Source of the DNA: Alcaligenaceae bacterium
GTDB taxonomy: Bacteria; Pseudomonadota; Gammaproteobacteria; Burkholderiales; Burkholderiaceae_B
Reading direction: 5' to 3'
Assembly (NCBI GenBank): GCA_013416395.1
Contig: JACCEP010000017.1
Span: forward strand, 1-64,000
Length of the DNA: 64,000 nucleotides
The stretch's first letter is position 1, and each line of letters starts with the position of its first letter. Shown here in pieces: positions 23,686 through 31,651 of the stretch. The notes under the pieces are model-generated. The model was given only the letters and a program-made list of their open reading frames with translations. It had not been told where the DNA came from and did not search any database. The position numbers were made by a program, and so were the translations under genes.

Positions 23686-26103
23686 TTACTGGCGTGCCTG
23701 TCTGGCGTGTTCCAGATACGTGGGCAGCCAGGTTTTCGGGTCCTCACCGCCTTGTGCGATAGCCGCCTGGGCAAGCTCGGCCATATCGCTGCTACCCGAG
23801 AAGACCAGCAGTGCATCCTCACATTCGCTCAGATCAAGTTCGGCAACGGTGACATTGGCACCTTGTTTGATGACAAACCGCCGACTCGCCTCGCCCAGAT
23901 CCTTGACCAGCTTGAACTCGCTTTCGGTCAGGCCAAAATGATTGACATACGTCTCTCGTTTGGCCTTGGGGTTGGGCAGAAAGATCAGGGTGGCCGATTG
24001 CTGGATGAGCGAGGAGCCGATTGGGTTGGCCGCGATCGCCTCTGGCTCTTGGGTAGAAAGAGCCATGACTCCGTTTTTCTTGCGAATGGTGCGCGCTGCA
24101 TCTTGCATGTCGGCCTGGAAATGCGCATCCTGAAGGGGGTGCTGGCACTCGTCGATCAAATTAATGATGCGTCGTCCGTCATGCAGTCCCTGGACGCGAT
24201 GCTGCAGATACATCGTTGCAGCCGCCCGTACCTTGGCGTCATCGAGCAGTTCGGTCAGATCAAACCCGAAGATGGGGTTGTGTCCGGGGGGAGCAGCCAG
24301 GTTCAGCTGGTCGCTGGAGTTGTCGAACACCCAGCCGTACTCGCCACCGCGACACCACGCTGTCAGGCGGGCGTGCACGGAAGAGGGGCCGGTTTCCGTA
24401 TACGGATTGGGCAGCAGGGTGTTCAGCGTTGATAAGCTTCTGTTGTGCAGTTCGTGCAGCGCCACCATCTGGTCAATGGCCTTGGTGATCTGCTCGGCCT
24501 GGGCGGTGGTGACGGATTCGCCTCGCAGCTCTGCCAGAAACGTGACCAAGCGCCGCATGAAGGCCACGTTGCGCTTGGTCGGCTCCATCTGAAAGGGATT
24601 CCAGCCGGTGGGTGCGCCCAGCTTGAGTGTGAAATACTGGCCCCGCAGCGCCAGTACCAACACATGCATGCCCTCGTCTTTGTCATAGATGACCGCTGTC
24701 GCGCCAAACTTCTGCGCTTGGGTGAGCAGCATGCCTTGAAGAACCGTCTTGCCGGTGCCGGTTTGACCAATGATGAGCGTATTACCGGGGCGGCGCTTGC
24801 CTTCTTCGTCGACCTCTTCCAGGGAAGAGTGATAATTGAAGAAGTACGGTGAACCGGTATGCGTCTTGAACATCGTGACAGCCGGTCCCCAAGGATTACC
24901 CGTCGGTTTGCCCGTCAGCTGATTGTGAAAGCTCGACAAATCCAGTAGGTTGTAGCTGGTGATCGGCACCGGGCGGGTACGCCAGTGCCAGTTGCCGGGC
25001 AACTGAGCCCAGAAGGCTGCCTCAAGTCCGCGCTCCAGCGGTTTGGTGATGATGGCGCGCTCGGCCAATAGGGCGATGGAATTGGCCATTGAACGGCGCA
25101 GCGTCTCCGGGTCGTTGCCCCAGATGAGAAGCGTGGCGTGATGGTCTCCCAGGCCCAGGCTGCCCGCCGTCAATGATTCGATGACATTGGAGAGTTGCCT
25201 CAGCTGGCCCGGCGCATCGTCGTTCGAGTCGATGAGCAGTTTTCGGTGGCGCTTGGTTATTCCCTTGGCGGCGGCCCCTGTAAAACTGCCCCATGATTGC
25301 GTCAGGATGAATTCATAAGACGAAGACATCAGTGGGTCCAGGTGCCCAGGGCGCATTTCTTCGGGGTAGTCGCGTACCTCAATCATGCCAAAGCGGCGTG
25401 TGTTATTGACAGATCGAAGCTCGCCGAGTGCGCCGTAGCGCGAGAAAATGGGGCGCGCGCTAGGCAGGGTCTCGTAGAGATAGTCACGGGTGACGGGCAC
25501 CTGTTGCCATTGCCCCGAAAGCAGATAGGCAAAGAACTCGGCGGGTTCACTAAAGGCAAAGCCTTCCCGGTCAACAATACTTAGCACCTGGGCATCGTAG
25601 CGATGAAAGCCTGCCATGAGGGCCCGTAGGGCAGCATTTACGTCTTCGATGGACTCCGCTTGCCAGGCGGCCAATCGCTGCGGGTCTGCTTTTTCCAATG
25701 ACGCCACCGTACCGAGCAGGGCGTCGGAGACCGGGTGGATCAGGACGGTCAGGTACAGCTCATTGATCATCAGCCCATGTGAATCAAAGGTCGCACGGTA
25801 GTTATCATCGAACTGTTTGGCAAAGGGCTGGGGAAACTGGCTTTCGGGGTACTCGCTGACGTGTCGCCTGATCACGTGCGAGTACAGGCCTAGCTTGCCA
25901 AAGGGCAGTCCCCGCAGCACGTTGTGTAGCGCTTCAACCCATTCATGTTGGTCAGCCAGGCTGGCTGCGTCGGCGGAGCGTCCTCCTACCTTTATGACTG
26001 CCAGATACTCATGGTTGTCGCTGGCGATGATCTTGTCGGTGACGTGGTGCAGGTACGGCACGTAGTGCGATACCGGGCGTTCATTTAAAGCCAGGATACT
26101 CAT
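23686..26103 (-). CDS. virB4: VirB4-type secretion ATPase
   Basis: An 805-residue ATPase of the VirB4/TrwK/CagE family, the largest and most conserved T4SS component. The N-terminal domain contains ALHNVLRGLPFGKLGLYSHV. The nucleotide-binding domain has Walker A IIGQTGTGKTVLQGM near residue 448 and Walker B-like NLIDECQHPLQD near 655, then GVMALSTQEPEAIAANPIG. It powers pilus assembly and substrate transfer. The ATG at 26101-26103 overlaps the virB3 stop by 4 bp; a start nine codons upstream is less likely. Length and motif set are complete. Confidence 0.95.
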   Translation of the reverse strand: MSILALNERPVSHYVPYLHHVTDKIIASDNHEYLAVIKVGGRSADAASLADQHEWVEALHNVLRGLPFGKLGLYSHVIRRHVSEYPESQFPQPFAKQFDDNYRATFDSHGLMINELYLTVLIHPVSDALLGTVASLEKADPQRLAAWQAESIEDVNAALRALMAGFHRYDAQVLSIVDREGFAFSEPAEFFAYLLSGQWQQVPVTRDYLYETLPSARPIFSRYGALGELRSVNNTRRFGMIEVRDYPEEMRPGHLDPLMSSSYEFILTQSWGSFTGAAAKGITKRHRKLLIDSNDDAPGQLRQLSNVIESLTAGSLGLGDHHATLLIWGNDPETLRRSMANSIALLAERAIITKPLERGLEAAFWAQLPGNWHWRTRPVPITSYNLLDLSSFHNQLTGKPTGNPWGPAVTMFKTHTGSPYFFNYHSSLEEVDEEGKRRPGNTLIIGQTGTGKTVLQGMLLTQAQKFGATAVIYDKDEGMHVLVLALRGQYFTLKLGAPTGWNPFQMEPTKRNVAFMRRLVTFLAELRGESVTTAQAEQITKAIDQMVALHELHNRSLSTLNTLLPNPYTETGPSSVHARLTAWCRGGEYGWVFDNSSDQLNLAAPPGHNPIFGFDLTELLDDAKVRAAATMYLQHRVQGLHDGRRIINLIDECQHPLQDAHFQADMQDAARTIRKKNGVMALSTQEPEAIAANPIGSSLIQQSATLIFLPNPKAKRETYVNHFGLTESEFKLVKDLGEASRRFVIKQGANVTVAELDLSECEDALLVFSGSSDMAELAQAAIAQGGEDPKTWLPTYLEHARQARQ

Positions 26104-26453
26104 GCGTGTGACTCCGGCAATTTGCGCCAAGGGCGGCGCGAAGAGTAAGAGATGGGTGCGTAGCTGGATCCGTTCCAGAATCGCTTGTTGCGATTGCGAA
26201 GCCGGGTTCTGATTTCCAGCGCCCAGATATCAAAGGCCTTGTCGTCGCTGCGCGTGATAAGCGCTATCGTCGGAAGCAGCACGAAGAGCGCCGCCCACCA
26301 GATAAGGCCAAAGATCATGGCAGTGAATGCCACGCCTCCCAAAGTGCCCAGAAAGAGCATGGTGGGTACACCCATAAAGGTGGCCTTGCGGCCCAGTCCT
26401 TTGAAAACGGGATGGTGATAGGGCGTGGTGTGCCGTTCGTGCTGCCCGTCCAT
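26100..26453 (-). CDS. virB3: VirB3-type inner-membrane protein
   Basis: A 117-residue protein with the VirB3 layout: a cytosolic start (MDGQHERHTTPYHHPVFKGL), then a hydrophobic hairpin (PTMLFLGTLGGVAFTAMIFG and LIWWAALFVLLPTIALI) and a charged C-terminus including KAFDIWALEIRTRLRNRN. VirB3 works together with VirB4 in the inner membrane. It starts at 26453, 2 bp after the virB2 stop, and overlaps virB4, so virB2-virB3-virB4 are translationally linked. Confidence 0.9.
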   Translation of the reverse strand: MDGQHERHTTPYHHPVFKGLGRKATFMGVPTMLFLGTLGGVAFTAMIFGLIWWAALFVLLPTIALITRSDDKAFDIWALEIRTRLRNRNKRFWNGSSYAPISYSSRRPWRKLPESHA

Positions 26454-26455
26454 GG

Positions 26456-26770
26456 CTATTTCCAGAGCAGAGCAACGACTTCGGCAACGGAGCCAGCACC
26501 TACGACGGCGATCAGCCAGCGCACGGCATCATCTTTGCGCATGATTTCTGCGGCGTAGAGCGCGAATATGACTAGGCCAATAATCACGCAGACGATGGGA
26601 AGAATGATGTACAGGTTATCGCGCAGCAGTTCCATGGCAGTACGCGCTTTGACGAGACCGCCCGTTTGGGCCAAGGCCATGGCCGGGGTTAACGAGGCCA
26701 CCATTGCTGCAGTCCATGCTTGGCGCACAGGGCCATGCGACAAGCGTGAGAACCGTATTTTGATTGACAT
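26456..26770 (-). CDS. virB2: VirB2-type major pilin
   Basis: A 104-residue prepilin. It has a long signal sequence (residues 1-34, TPAMALAQ cleavage region) followed by two hydrophobic helices (NLYIILPIVCVIIGLVIFAL and VRWLIAVVGAGSVAEVVALL) separated by a short basic loop (AEIMRKDDA), the VirB2/TrbC pilin topology. It polymerises into the conjugative pilus. The ATG at 26770 follows AAAGGAGCTAATC, a strong ribosome site in keeping with an abundant subunit. Confidence 0.9.
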   Translation of the reverse strand: MSIKIRFSRLSHGPVRQAWTAAMVASLTPAMALAQTGGLVKARTAMELLRDNLYIILPIVCVIIGLVIFALYAAEIMRKDDAVRWLIAVVGAGSVAEVVALLWK

Positions 26771-26840
26771 GATTAGCTCCTTTACCCGAAGCCCTGGGGA
26801 AGGGTGTCGGGTGAGTGGTTATGAATGGAAAAGAAAAGGG

Positions 26841-27488
26841 TTAACGGTTGCTGGGAGGTTGTAACGAGTCAGCGTCGTTGTCGGACTTGGTCGGTTTGCG
26901 ACTGAAACCGTCGGCAGTGCTGTTTGTCTGAAAACCGTCAGCCGAGCCCTTCTCGGCTTTGGGCGGAGGTTTCTCTGTTTCGCGAGGTGGGGTGGGCTCG
27001 CTGGCAAGGGCCGCCTGCAGGGCTGGCACCTTGATGCCCGCTTGTGCAAGCACCTTGCTCACGTACCCGTTGCGAAAACCCCGTTCAAAATTGCCGGTGT
27101 TGTAGCAGGACAGTGCCACGCGCAGCGCTCGTTGCTCGTTGCGATGGCGTCGCTGGGCGCGCGCATAGCATTCGGTAAGCACGGTTTGTGCTGCTTTCAG
27201 GTTGGTGCAGGGATCAAACACGGTTTCTGCGTTCAAACCCAGCCAGCCCCAATTGCGTACGTTGATTTGGCCAAGGCCTGCATCAAAGTCGGTGCCCGAT
27301 TTTAGTAGCGCGTGCGCAATTGAGGTCGCGTGCTCGGCGCTATTGGCATAACGTGCGCCGCCTCCTGGTCCGTTGATACCGATTGCGTAGGCTTTTGCCC
27401 TGGATTCGTGTTGGACCACGGCCAGTAATGTGGTTGGATGGATGTTTGGTGCGCAGGCCGATGCCAGAACAGCGAGTTCTGCGATCAT
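26841..27488 (-). CDS. virB1: VirB1-type lytic transglycosylase
   Basis: A 215-residue protein with an SLT domain: VVQHESRAKAYAIGING near residues 24-40 carries the catalytic Glu, and DAGLGQINVRNWGWLG near 75-90 the second motif, then LSCYNTGNFERGFRNGY. It cuts peptidoglycan locally so the channel can cross. The C-terminal 60 residues are a proline/lysine-rich disordered tail (PTPPRETEKPPPKAEKGSAD). The N-terminal signal peptide is weak (MIAELAVLASACAPN). The start at 27488 is followed upstream by AGGCG. It precedes virB2 by about 70 bp. Confidence 0.92.
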   Translation of the reverse strand: MIAELAVLASACAPNIHPTTLLAVVQHESRAKAYAIGINGPGGGARYANSAEHATSIAHALLKSGTDFDAGLGQINVRNWGWLGLNAETVFDPCTNLKAAQTVLTECYARAQRRHRNEQRALRVALSCYNTGNFERGFRNGYVSKVLAQAGIKVPALQAALASEPTPPRETEKPPPKAEKGSADGFQTNSTADGFSRKPTKSDNDADSLQPPSNR

Positions 27489-27500
27489 GATTCGCCTCTT

Positions 27501-28175
27501 CTAGTTAGAGGAGAGAACGCGCCCCTGCTGGCGGCCTGACTCGCCGGTAATGGGATGCTGCCAGGAATAACGCCAGCGTTTGCCCCATACACCTCTGTGT
27601 TCCGCCTCCCATTTTGCTTGTGCTGCCGGATATTCACTGGCCTTGACCCAGCGCCCACCGCGTAGTGGATCGCCTACGTACTTAATCGTCAGGTCATAGG
27701 TCCAGGCGTGGTCGTTGTAGGCGACGCAGTAGGCCGGAAGCTTGTTTTGCGTTACGGTTTTTATGGGCGTGACATCCTTTGGGTAGTATTCAACGAGAGA
27801 GTACGGATAGCGGTAGGAAGTTGCCGCATACGTGGTATTTAGGTATTCGGCATCGCATTTACCAGCACCTCGCGTGATGGCGTCGAGCCGTGGCCCCATC
27901 CCTGCCGCCGTTTCGGCTGGGCACATTCCAAGAAAGGCACGACGCGCATTAACCGTAGCGCTCCAGTCCAGCGCGCCCTTGTGATATTTGCGTATATCAA
28001 AGTATCGGTTCAGGGAGGCAGAGCACTGGCCAGGGCGCACGCCACTTGATAAGCACAAAATGGCTTCGCAGGCTAAACGCGCCGTGCCGGTCAATGTTTC
28101 AGAAGACTGAGCGTGAGAGGGTACGGACGCGCAGGTCAACGCCAGCGCGCCCACGAGGGTGGGGAGCTGTTTCAT
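27501..28175 (-). CDS. trbM: TrbM/KikA-family conjugal transfer protein
   Basis: A 224-residue exported protein: signal peptide (residues 1-22, ASVPSHAQ) then the TrbM/KikA signature LTGTARLACEAILCLSSGVR and PGQCSASLNRYFDIRK, with conserved cysteines near residues 35, 40 and 50, and CPAETAAGMGPRLDAI further on. TrbM-like proteins accompany IncP and IncN transfer systems and are periplasmic; their biochemical role is not established. It lies 12 bp upstream of virB1 in the same operon. A 300-bp relic of a second copy, about 93% identical by eye, is at 43803-44103. Confidence 0.85.
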   Translation of the reverse strand: MKQLPTLVGALALTCASVPSHAQSSETLTGTARLACEAILCLSSGVRPGQCSASLNRYFDIRKYHKGALDWSATVNARRAFLGMCPAETAAGMGPRLDAITRGAGKCDAEYLNTTYAATSYRYPYSLVEYYPKDVTPIKTVTQNKLPAYCVAYNDHAWTYDLTIKYVGDPLRGGRWVKASEYPAAQAKWEAEHRGVWGKRWRYSWQHPITGESGRQQGRVLSSN

Positions 28176-28460
28176 GGGTATTCCATAAGGTTCAGAAGTC
28201 GGGCCGAGGTGACTGGCCGATTAGTTAAGCGTGCTGCGCAGAGGTTGGCAGCGGCGGCGTAAGAGTCAGGCTGCTCTCAGACTGACTAATACAGGTGCGA
28301 AGACTTGGGTCGTCGGAACCTGGGTGGGGTTATGTTGCAAGTGGCTGATCTGTACAAGAACGGGGAGCGCCGGCCTGATAAGCCATTTCATGGTCTCCTA
28401 AGTATTATCCGTACAAGCGTGCAAGGTCATGACGGTTTAGTGTCATTGCGTGCATAGACG

Positions 28461-29009
28461 TTACGCCGTAACGGGATATTCAGCGTCACGTATGAGCTTT
28501 TCTATCATGGCGCGTTTAGTGAGGCCATGCTTTGCAGCAAGGCGATCTAACCCAGCCTTAGCCTGGAGGCTGACAACCATGTTCAACCGTTCGCCTTTAC
28601 CGTCCACATCTTTTAACTGGCGTTGGCGGCATTCCGCCTGACTCACGCTCTGCTTTCCACCAGCCGCGTTGTCGCCCACAGGCGCTACATAAGTTGCCAC
28701 AAGCTGCGCAAACCCCGCTCGGGCATCATCGTGCGCCCTGCAAGTCGCTGGCGACCCATCGGTGATCATGAAGTAGTATGCCTTTTCGCAGTGCTGCATG
28801 GCGTCTATTAGGGCTTCTCCTTTACTGGTTGTCATCGCCTGCATGAGCCATTCGTAATAGTGACGAGTGCGCGGGTCAAATGTTTTGATCGCAGCGCCAG
28901 TTGCCAAAGATTCGCTCATGCCACCTTGGAGTGGCGGGTTCAGTACGTTCTCGTGGTTTGTCATTGAATTGTCCCTAGGGTTATTCACAGGTTCTGGGGA
29001 TAAGTTCAT
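28461..29009 (-). CDS. Plasmid protein with C-terminal ribbon-helix-helix-like domain
   Basis: A 182-residue soluble protein. The last 40 residues (GERLNMVVSLQAKAGLDRLA and the following HGLTKRAMIEKLIRDAE) form a strand-helix-helix pattern like CopG/Arc DNA-binding domains. The first 140 residues are helical and unassigned (TRHYYEWLMQAMTTSKGEAL). The ATG at 29007-29009 follows GAGGTAACG; an internal ATG at 28964 is a weaker alternative. It is the first large gene upstream of trbM-virB1, so it may regulate the transfer operon (KorB-like position), which is inference. GTTATTCACAGGTTCTGGGG lies within its start region. Confidence 0.55.
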   Translation of the reverse strand: MNLSPEPVNNPRDNSMTNHENVLNPPLQGGMSESLATGAAIKTFDPRTRHYYEWLMQAMTTSKGEALIDAMQHCEKAYYFMITDGSPATCRAHDDARAGFAQLVATYVAPVGDNAAGGKQSVSQAECRQRQLKDVDGKGERLNMVVSLQAKAGLDRLAAKHGLTKRAMIEKLIRDAEYPVTA

Positions 29010-29116
29010 TCGTTACCTCGCACTGCAATAAATGCAACACCCAAGACACATGTCACGATGGGACGCTGAAGGCCCTTGCATTTGGTCTTTGGTGCTTCGG
29101 ATGGGATAGACATCTA

Positions 29117-29404
29117 CTAGTCCTCCATGGGTAGTGGAGAAACGCCCTGGGACACGAGTTGTTCGTGGACCAGGGCAAGGCGCTGAGCATCAACGGTTTG
29201 CCTAAGGATTTGCAACGCCTCCATGGCAGCCCGCTCCGTGTTGCGAATTGCAGCCCGGTCTGCTTGGTAGTGCTCAACATTGAAAAGAATTCGCCGCAAA
29301 TATTCGGATAGCGAAAGCCCTGCCAGCGCGGCAGCCTCTGTCAGCTTTTGATAATGACTAGGCGTGATGCGTAGCCGGATCAACTCTGAGAGTGGTTCGG
29401 TCAT
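29117..29404 (-). CDS. Ribbon-helix-helix mobilisation-type protein
   Basis: A 95-residue protein starting MTEPLSELIRLRITPSHYQK. Strand LIRLRITP, helix HYQKLTEAAALAG and helix LSLSEYLRRILFN form a ribbon-helix-helix as in TrwA and MobC-type relaxosome accessory proteins; the second half is helical. Such proteins bind oriT and stimulate the relaxase or repress the transfer genes. Its location far from the relaxase, at the head of the virB side, would also suit a transcription regulator. The ATG at 29402-29404 has only a weak ribosome site. Confidence 0.6.
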   Translation of the reverse strand: MTEPLSELIRLRITPSHYQKLTEAAALAGLSLSEYLRRILFNVEHYQADRAAIRNTERAAMEALQILRQTVDAQRLALVHEQLVSQGVSPLPMED

Positions 29405-29432
29405 GGGTAGTAGTCCGTTGGGAAAAGAAAAT

Positions 29433-29446
29433 ATTCCTGTCGGGCG
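29433..29446 (+). repeat. Short direct repeat matching the tRNA-Arg 3' end
   Basis: ATTCCTGTCGGGCG is identical to positions 30602-30615 inside the tRNA-like fragment, and the following bases differ by single changes (TGTC against CGCC). The two copies flank the xre-higA-higB module (about 1.17 kb). Confidence 0.55.
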
Positions 29447-29489
29447 TGTCGAAATGCAGCAACGATTAAAAAAGGAGGAAGTAGCTGTC

Positions 29490-29825
29490 TTAGCTCAACG
29501 CCTGTAGCGCCGCTTCTGGCGCACGGTCCAGAACCGTGAGCAGTGTTTTGGCAGCACCGGTCGGATAACGCTTTCCTTGCTCCCAGCTGCGAATGGTCTT
29601 TAGCGAAACGTTGATGCGCTCAGCAAACTGAGATTGACTGAGGCTCAGGCGTTTGCGGACACGACGCGCAAACTTGGCGGCATCCTGCAGGGCCTCCAGT
29701 TCGTCAATCGCCTGATGTTCGGTGATCTGCTCCTCTGTTGTTGCATCAACCCGCGCAAGATCAACCCGTCCTTCTGGCAATGAGACCGGATCTGTCGGAT
29801 CAATTTGAACTCGTATTGTTTTCAT
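29490..29825 (-). CDS. XRE-family regulator next to higBA
   Basis: A 111-residue protein. The C-terminal 60 residues are a helix-turn-helix of the XRE/NadS type (RLSLSQSQFAERINVSLKTI, then RSWEQGKRYPTGAAKTLL), preceded by a linker with QAIDELEALQDAAKFARRVR. The N-terminal strand MKTIRVQIDPTDPVSLPEGR is set apart. Proteins of this build are usually antitoxins of RelE-like toxins, but the neighbouring toxin already has HigA, and no toxin partner of its own is adjacent. It lies about 107 bp beyond higA. A diverged relic with the same N-terminus is at 45948-46118. Confidence 0.7.
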   Translation of the reverse strand: MKTIRVQIDPTDPVSLPEGRVDLARVDATTEEQITEHQAIDELEALQDAAKFARRVRKRLSLSQSQFAERINVSLKTIRSWEQGKRYPTGAAKTLLTVLDRAPEAALQALS

Positions 29826-29932
29826 AGCCGTGGCCTCACATTGACTGGCCTTCCGGATTGAGAAATATCTGCGTCGTATAGGCGCAGCTGACGCCGCGCC
29901 GCTGCAGGAGCTAGCCTTTCGGTGACACAGCT

Positions 29933-30235
29933 TTAAGCATGCTCCAACGGCTGTATCTCTTTGAGAATGCGCTGGACGACCTGCTTATCGACTGATTTAA
30001 GATCATAGGCCTGCTGCAGGTTCAGCCAAGAGTTTGCGTCACCGCCGAAGAAGGCCGCTAGACGTAGTGCTGTGTCCGGCGTGATACCGCGACGTTCCCG
30101 TACGATTTCGTTCATGCGGGTTGCTGGTACGTGTAGATGGGCGGACAACGCATTGACGCTCATGCTAAGGGGGGCCAGGTATTCCTCGCGCAGGATCTCG
30201 CCTGGATGAATGGGGCGCATGCCATTTTTGATCAT
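29933..30235 (-). CDS. higA: HigA-type antitoxin
   Basis: A 100-residue XRE-fold antitoxin: MRPIHPGEILREEYLAPLSM, then the helix-turn-helix (NALSAHLHVPATRMNEIVRE, RRGITPDTALRLAAFFGG) and DANSWLNLQQAYDLKSV, the canonical HigA/VapI signature. It neutralises HigB and represses the operon. The ATG at 30233-30235 is 13 bp after the higB stop; an ATG five codons further in is an alternative. The order toxin-then-antitoxin is normal for hig loci. A partial second copy is at 46228-46438. Confidence 0.92.
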   Translation of the reverse strand: MIKNGMRPIHPGEILREEYLAPLSMSVNALSAHLHVPATRMNEIVRERRGITPDTALRLAAFFGGDANSWLNLQQAYDLKSVDKQVVQRILKEIQPLEHA

Positions 30236-30248
30236 GATGGACTCCGTT

Positions 30249-30527
30249 TCAATGGTAGTCGACGATCTCGACTTGCTCGGGACCTTCAGGGGTCCATACA
30301 AAACATATACGCCATTGCGCGTTAATGCGGATGCTGTGTTGCCCGGCTCGGTTGCCCTTTAGGGCTTCCAGTCGGTTTCCAGGTGGCGAGCGTAAAAAAC
30401 TTAGCGTATTGGCACTATCCAGCATTTGCAGTTTGCGTTCGGCGACCGCCTGAAGACTGGCAAAGCGAGCAACACGCTTGCCTTCGTAAAGAGCTTGAGT
30501 GTCGAGACATCGGAAGCTTTTTATCAT
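30249..30527 (-). CDS. higB: HigB-type mRNA interferase toxin
   Basis: A 92-residue RelE-fold toxin: MIKSFRCLDTQALYEGKRVA, then LQAVAERKLQMLDSANTLSF, LRSPPGNRLEALKGNRAGQH, and SIRINAQWRICFVWTPEGPE with the conserved terminal VEIVDYH. All hallmark HigB segments are present and the active-site basic residues in the last third look intact. It cleaves ribosome-bound mRNA when HigA is lost. The ATG at 30525-30527 lies just downstream of TATAGAATATAC and the operator at 30553-30571. A longer start in the promoter region is not credible. Confidence 0.93.
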   Translation of the reverse strand: MIKSFRCLDTQALYEGKRVARFASLQAVAERKLQMLDSANTLSFLRSPPGNRLEALKGNRAGQHSIRINAQWRICFVWTPEGPEQVEIVDYH

Positions 30528-30552
30528 GATGTATATTCTATATTTCTTGACG

Positions 30553-30571
30553 TTTAACGTCAAACGTTAAA
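30553..30571 (-). promoter_or_regulatory. higBA operator (perfect inverted repeat) and promoter
   Basis: TTTAACGT-CAA-ACGTTAAA is a perfect 8-bp inverted repeat with a 3-bp spacer, 26 bp upstream of the higB start. On the minus strand a TATAGA -10-like box follows at about 30535-30542. The position is where HigA dimers repress in known hig operons; HigA binding here is inferred. Confidence 0.75.
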
Positions 30572-30592
30572 TGTGTGCATTAAATCTTTCAT

Positions 30593-30620
30593 ACAGTTTC
30601 GATTCCTGTCGGGCGCGCCA
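30593..30620 (+). other. 3' end of a tRNA-Arg (T-arm to CCA): attachment-site scar
   Basis: ACAGTTTCGATTCCTGTCGG followed by GCGCGCCA is the T-arm, acceptor strand and CCA end of a tRNA-Arg of the CCG type (known 3' end: CAGGTTCGAATCCTGTCGGG, then CGCGCCA). The 5' part of the tRNA is absent; higB promoter DNA abuts instead. A terminator follows at once, as after real tRNA genes. It is therefore the chromosomal half of an att site for an element that entered at the tRNA 3' end. The intact tRNA is not in this window. Confidence 0.7.
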
Positions 30621-30632
30621 GTTATTGTAAGA

Positions 30633-30657
30633 AAGCAGCCTTTGGGCTGCTTTTTTT
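30633..30657 (+). terminator. Rho-independent terminator after the tRNA scar
   Basis: AAGCAGCC-TTTG-GGCTGCTT followed by a T-run (30651-30657), 12 bp after the CCA end. Confidence 0.85.
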
Positions 30658-30746
30658 GTGGGTGTTGAGAGTGGGGTCGAGCGGCCCGTGCAGCACTTTT
30701 GCTGTGTGCACATCATTAGCCAAGTCTTGCCTTGCACCAAGAAAAA

Positions 30747-30772
30747 AAGGCCCTGCATAAGCAGGGCCTTTA
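30747..30772. terminator. Bidirectional terminator hairpin
   Basis: AAGGCCCTGC-ATAA-GCAGGGCCTT with an A-run on the left and TTTA on the right; it could stop transcription from either side. Confidence 0.75.
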
Positions 30773-30910
30773 ATAAATGGGGGCGTGAGCCAATTGGAAT
30801 CAGTATGTAAAATGCAACTTCCGCTTGGGTCGTACCCCGCGTAGACGGTGAGCCGTTAGACCTTTGGCTGAGATACCATAGTAGCCCCTATGCTTAAATA
30901 CATCAGTCCA

Positions 30911-31090
30911 CTAGATCAAATAGCAGCGTCCAGTCACCCAGCGATGCAATACATTCGGATTCATGCCGTGATCCACAGCAAGCGAGGTCAATGACGTGTG
31001 ACCTTCAAGGTGCTGGGCAACCAGCTCAGCTTTAAACTGCTTGCTATAGGTCCGCCGGGGCTGTTTGGATTTAAGAGAGTCGTTAGCCAT
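30911..31090 (-). pseudogene. IS66-family TnpA-like transposase fragment
   Basis: A 59-codon frame starting MANDSLKSKQPRRTYSKQFK and continuing LVAQHLEGHTSLTSLAVDHG, then MNPNVLHRWV. This is the helix-turn-helix OrfA/TnpA of IS66 elements, normally about 100 residues or more; it stops at TAG after WVTGRCYLI, so the C-terminal half is lost. The ATG at 31088-31090 is followed upstream by an inverted repeat ATAAGCATCC (31093-31102) / GGATGCTTAT (31116-31125). Confidence 0.75.
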
Positions 31091-31173
31091 AAATAAGCAT
31101 CCACGATAAATAGGCGGATGCTTATATTCTCTTATCAGGAGGGTGCGCTCAAGGTGTCTTCACCGGAACATTA

Positions 31174-31362
31174 CGCAAGAATTACCTGTTTCTGGATTCA
31201 GATGCCGGCGGCGAACGCGCTGCCACCATGTACAGCTTGTTGGGGACCGCCAAGTTGAACGGTGTGAACCCTGATGCATACTTGCGCCACGTCTTGATCG
31301 TGATCGCCGATCATCCGGTGAATCGGGTTGACGAACTGCTGCCCTGGAACGTCACGCTTTAA
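31174..31362 (+). pseudogene. IS66-family transposase C-terminal remnant
   Basis: The last 62 codons of an IS66 TnpC transposase: RKNYLFLDSDAGGERAATMY, SLLGTAKLNGVNPDAYLRHV, and HPVNRVDELLPWNV before the TAA. It is open and well conserved but lacks all upstream catalytic DDE sequence. It points in the opposite direction to the TnpA fragment 80 bp away, so the two are pieces of different copies or of a rearranged one. Confidence 0.85.
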
Positions 31363-31379
31363 TCGTCGGTCACCGACCG

Positions 31380-31610
31380 TTATTTTGGCCGGTCCGTCAA
31401 GACGGCCTTGAGCGGGTGCTTACCATAGTAGGCAAAGTAGCCTCGCACCACGGTGCGCAACCATTTTCCAACAACGGGCACCGGTTGGTGCCTGCGGCGC
31501 ATCAATTCCGTCCGTATGGCGTCAAGGGTGGCACGCATGCGCTTTTTCATCGTCAGGCGGATCACTTGAAACTTTCCGCCTTTATGTCCCACGCCCGCGT
31601 CAAGCACATC
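31380..31610 (-). pseudogene. Group II intron reverse transcriptase/maturase C-terminal remnant
   Basis: The minus strand encodes GGKFQVIRLTMKKRMRATLD, AIRTELMRRRHQPVPVVGKW and LRTVVRGYFAYYGKHPLKAV, the maturase (domain X) region of bacterial group II intron proteins, ending in an early stop. The reverse transcriptase core is absent. It lies next to a domain V/VI sequence that points the other way. Confidence 0.75.
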
Positions 31611-31651
31611 CTTATCCTGAACGGCGCTTTTATGCGTTACACCCGAGGTAG

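Noticed and set aside
30593-30620. A complete tRNA gene
   Set aside because: Only the T-arm and acceptor 3' strand are present; D-arm and anticodon arm are absent.
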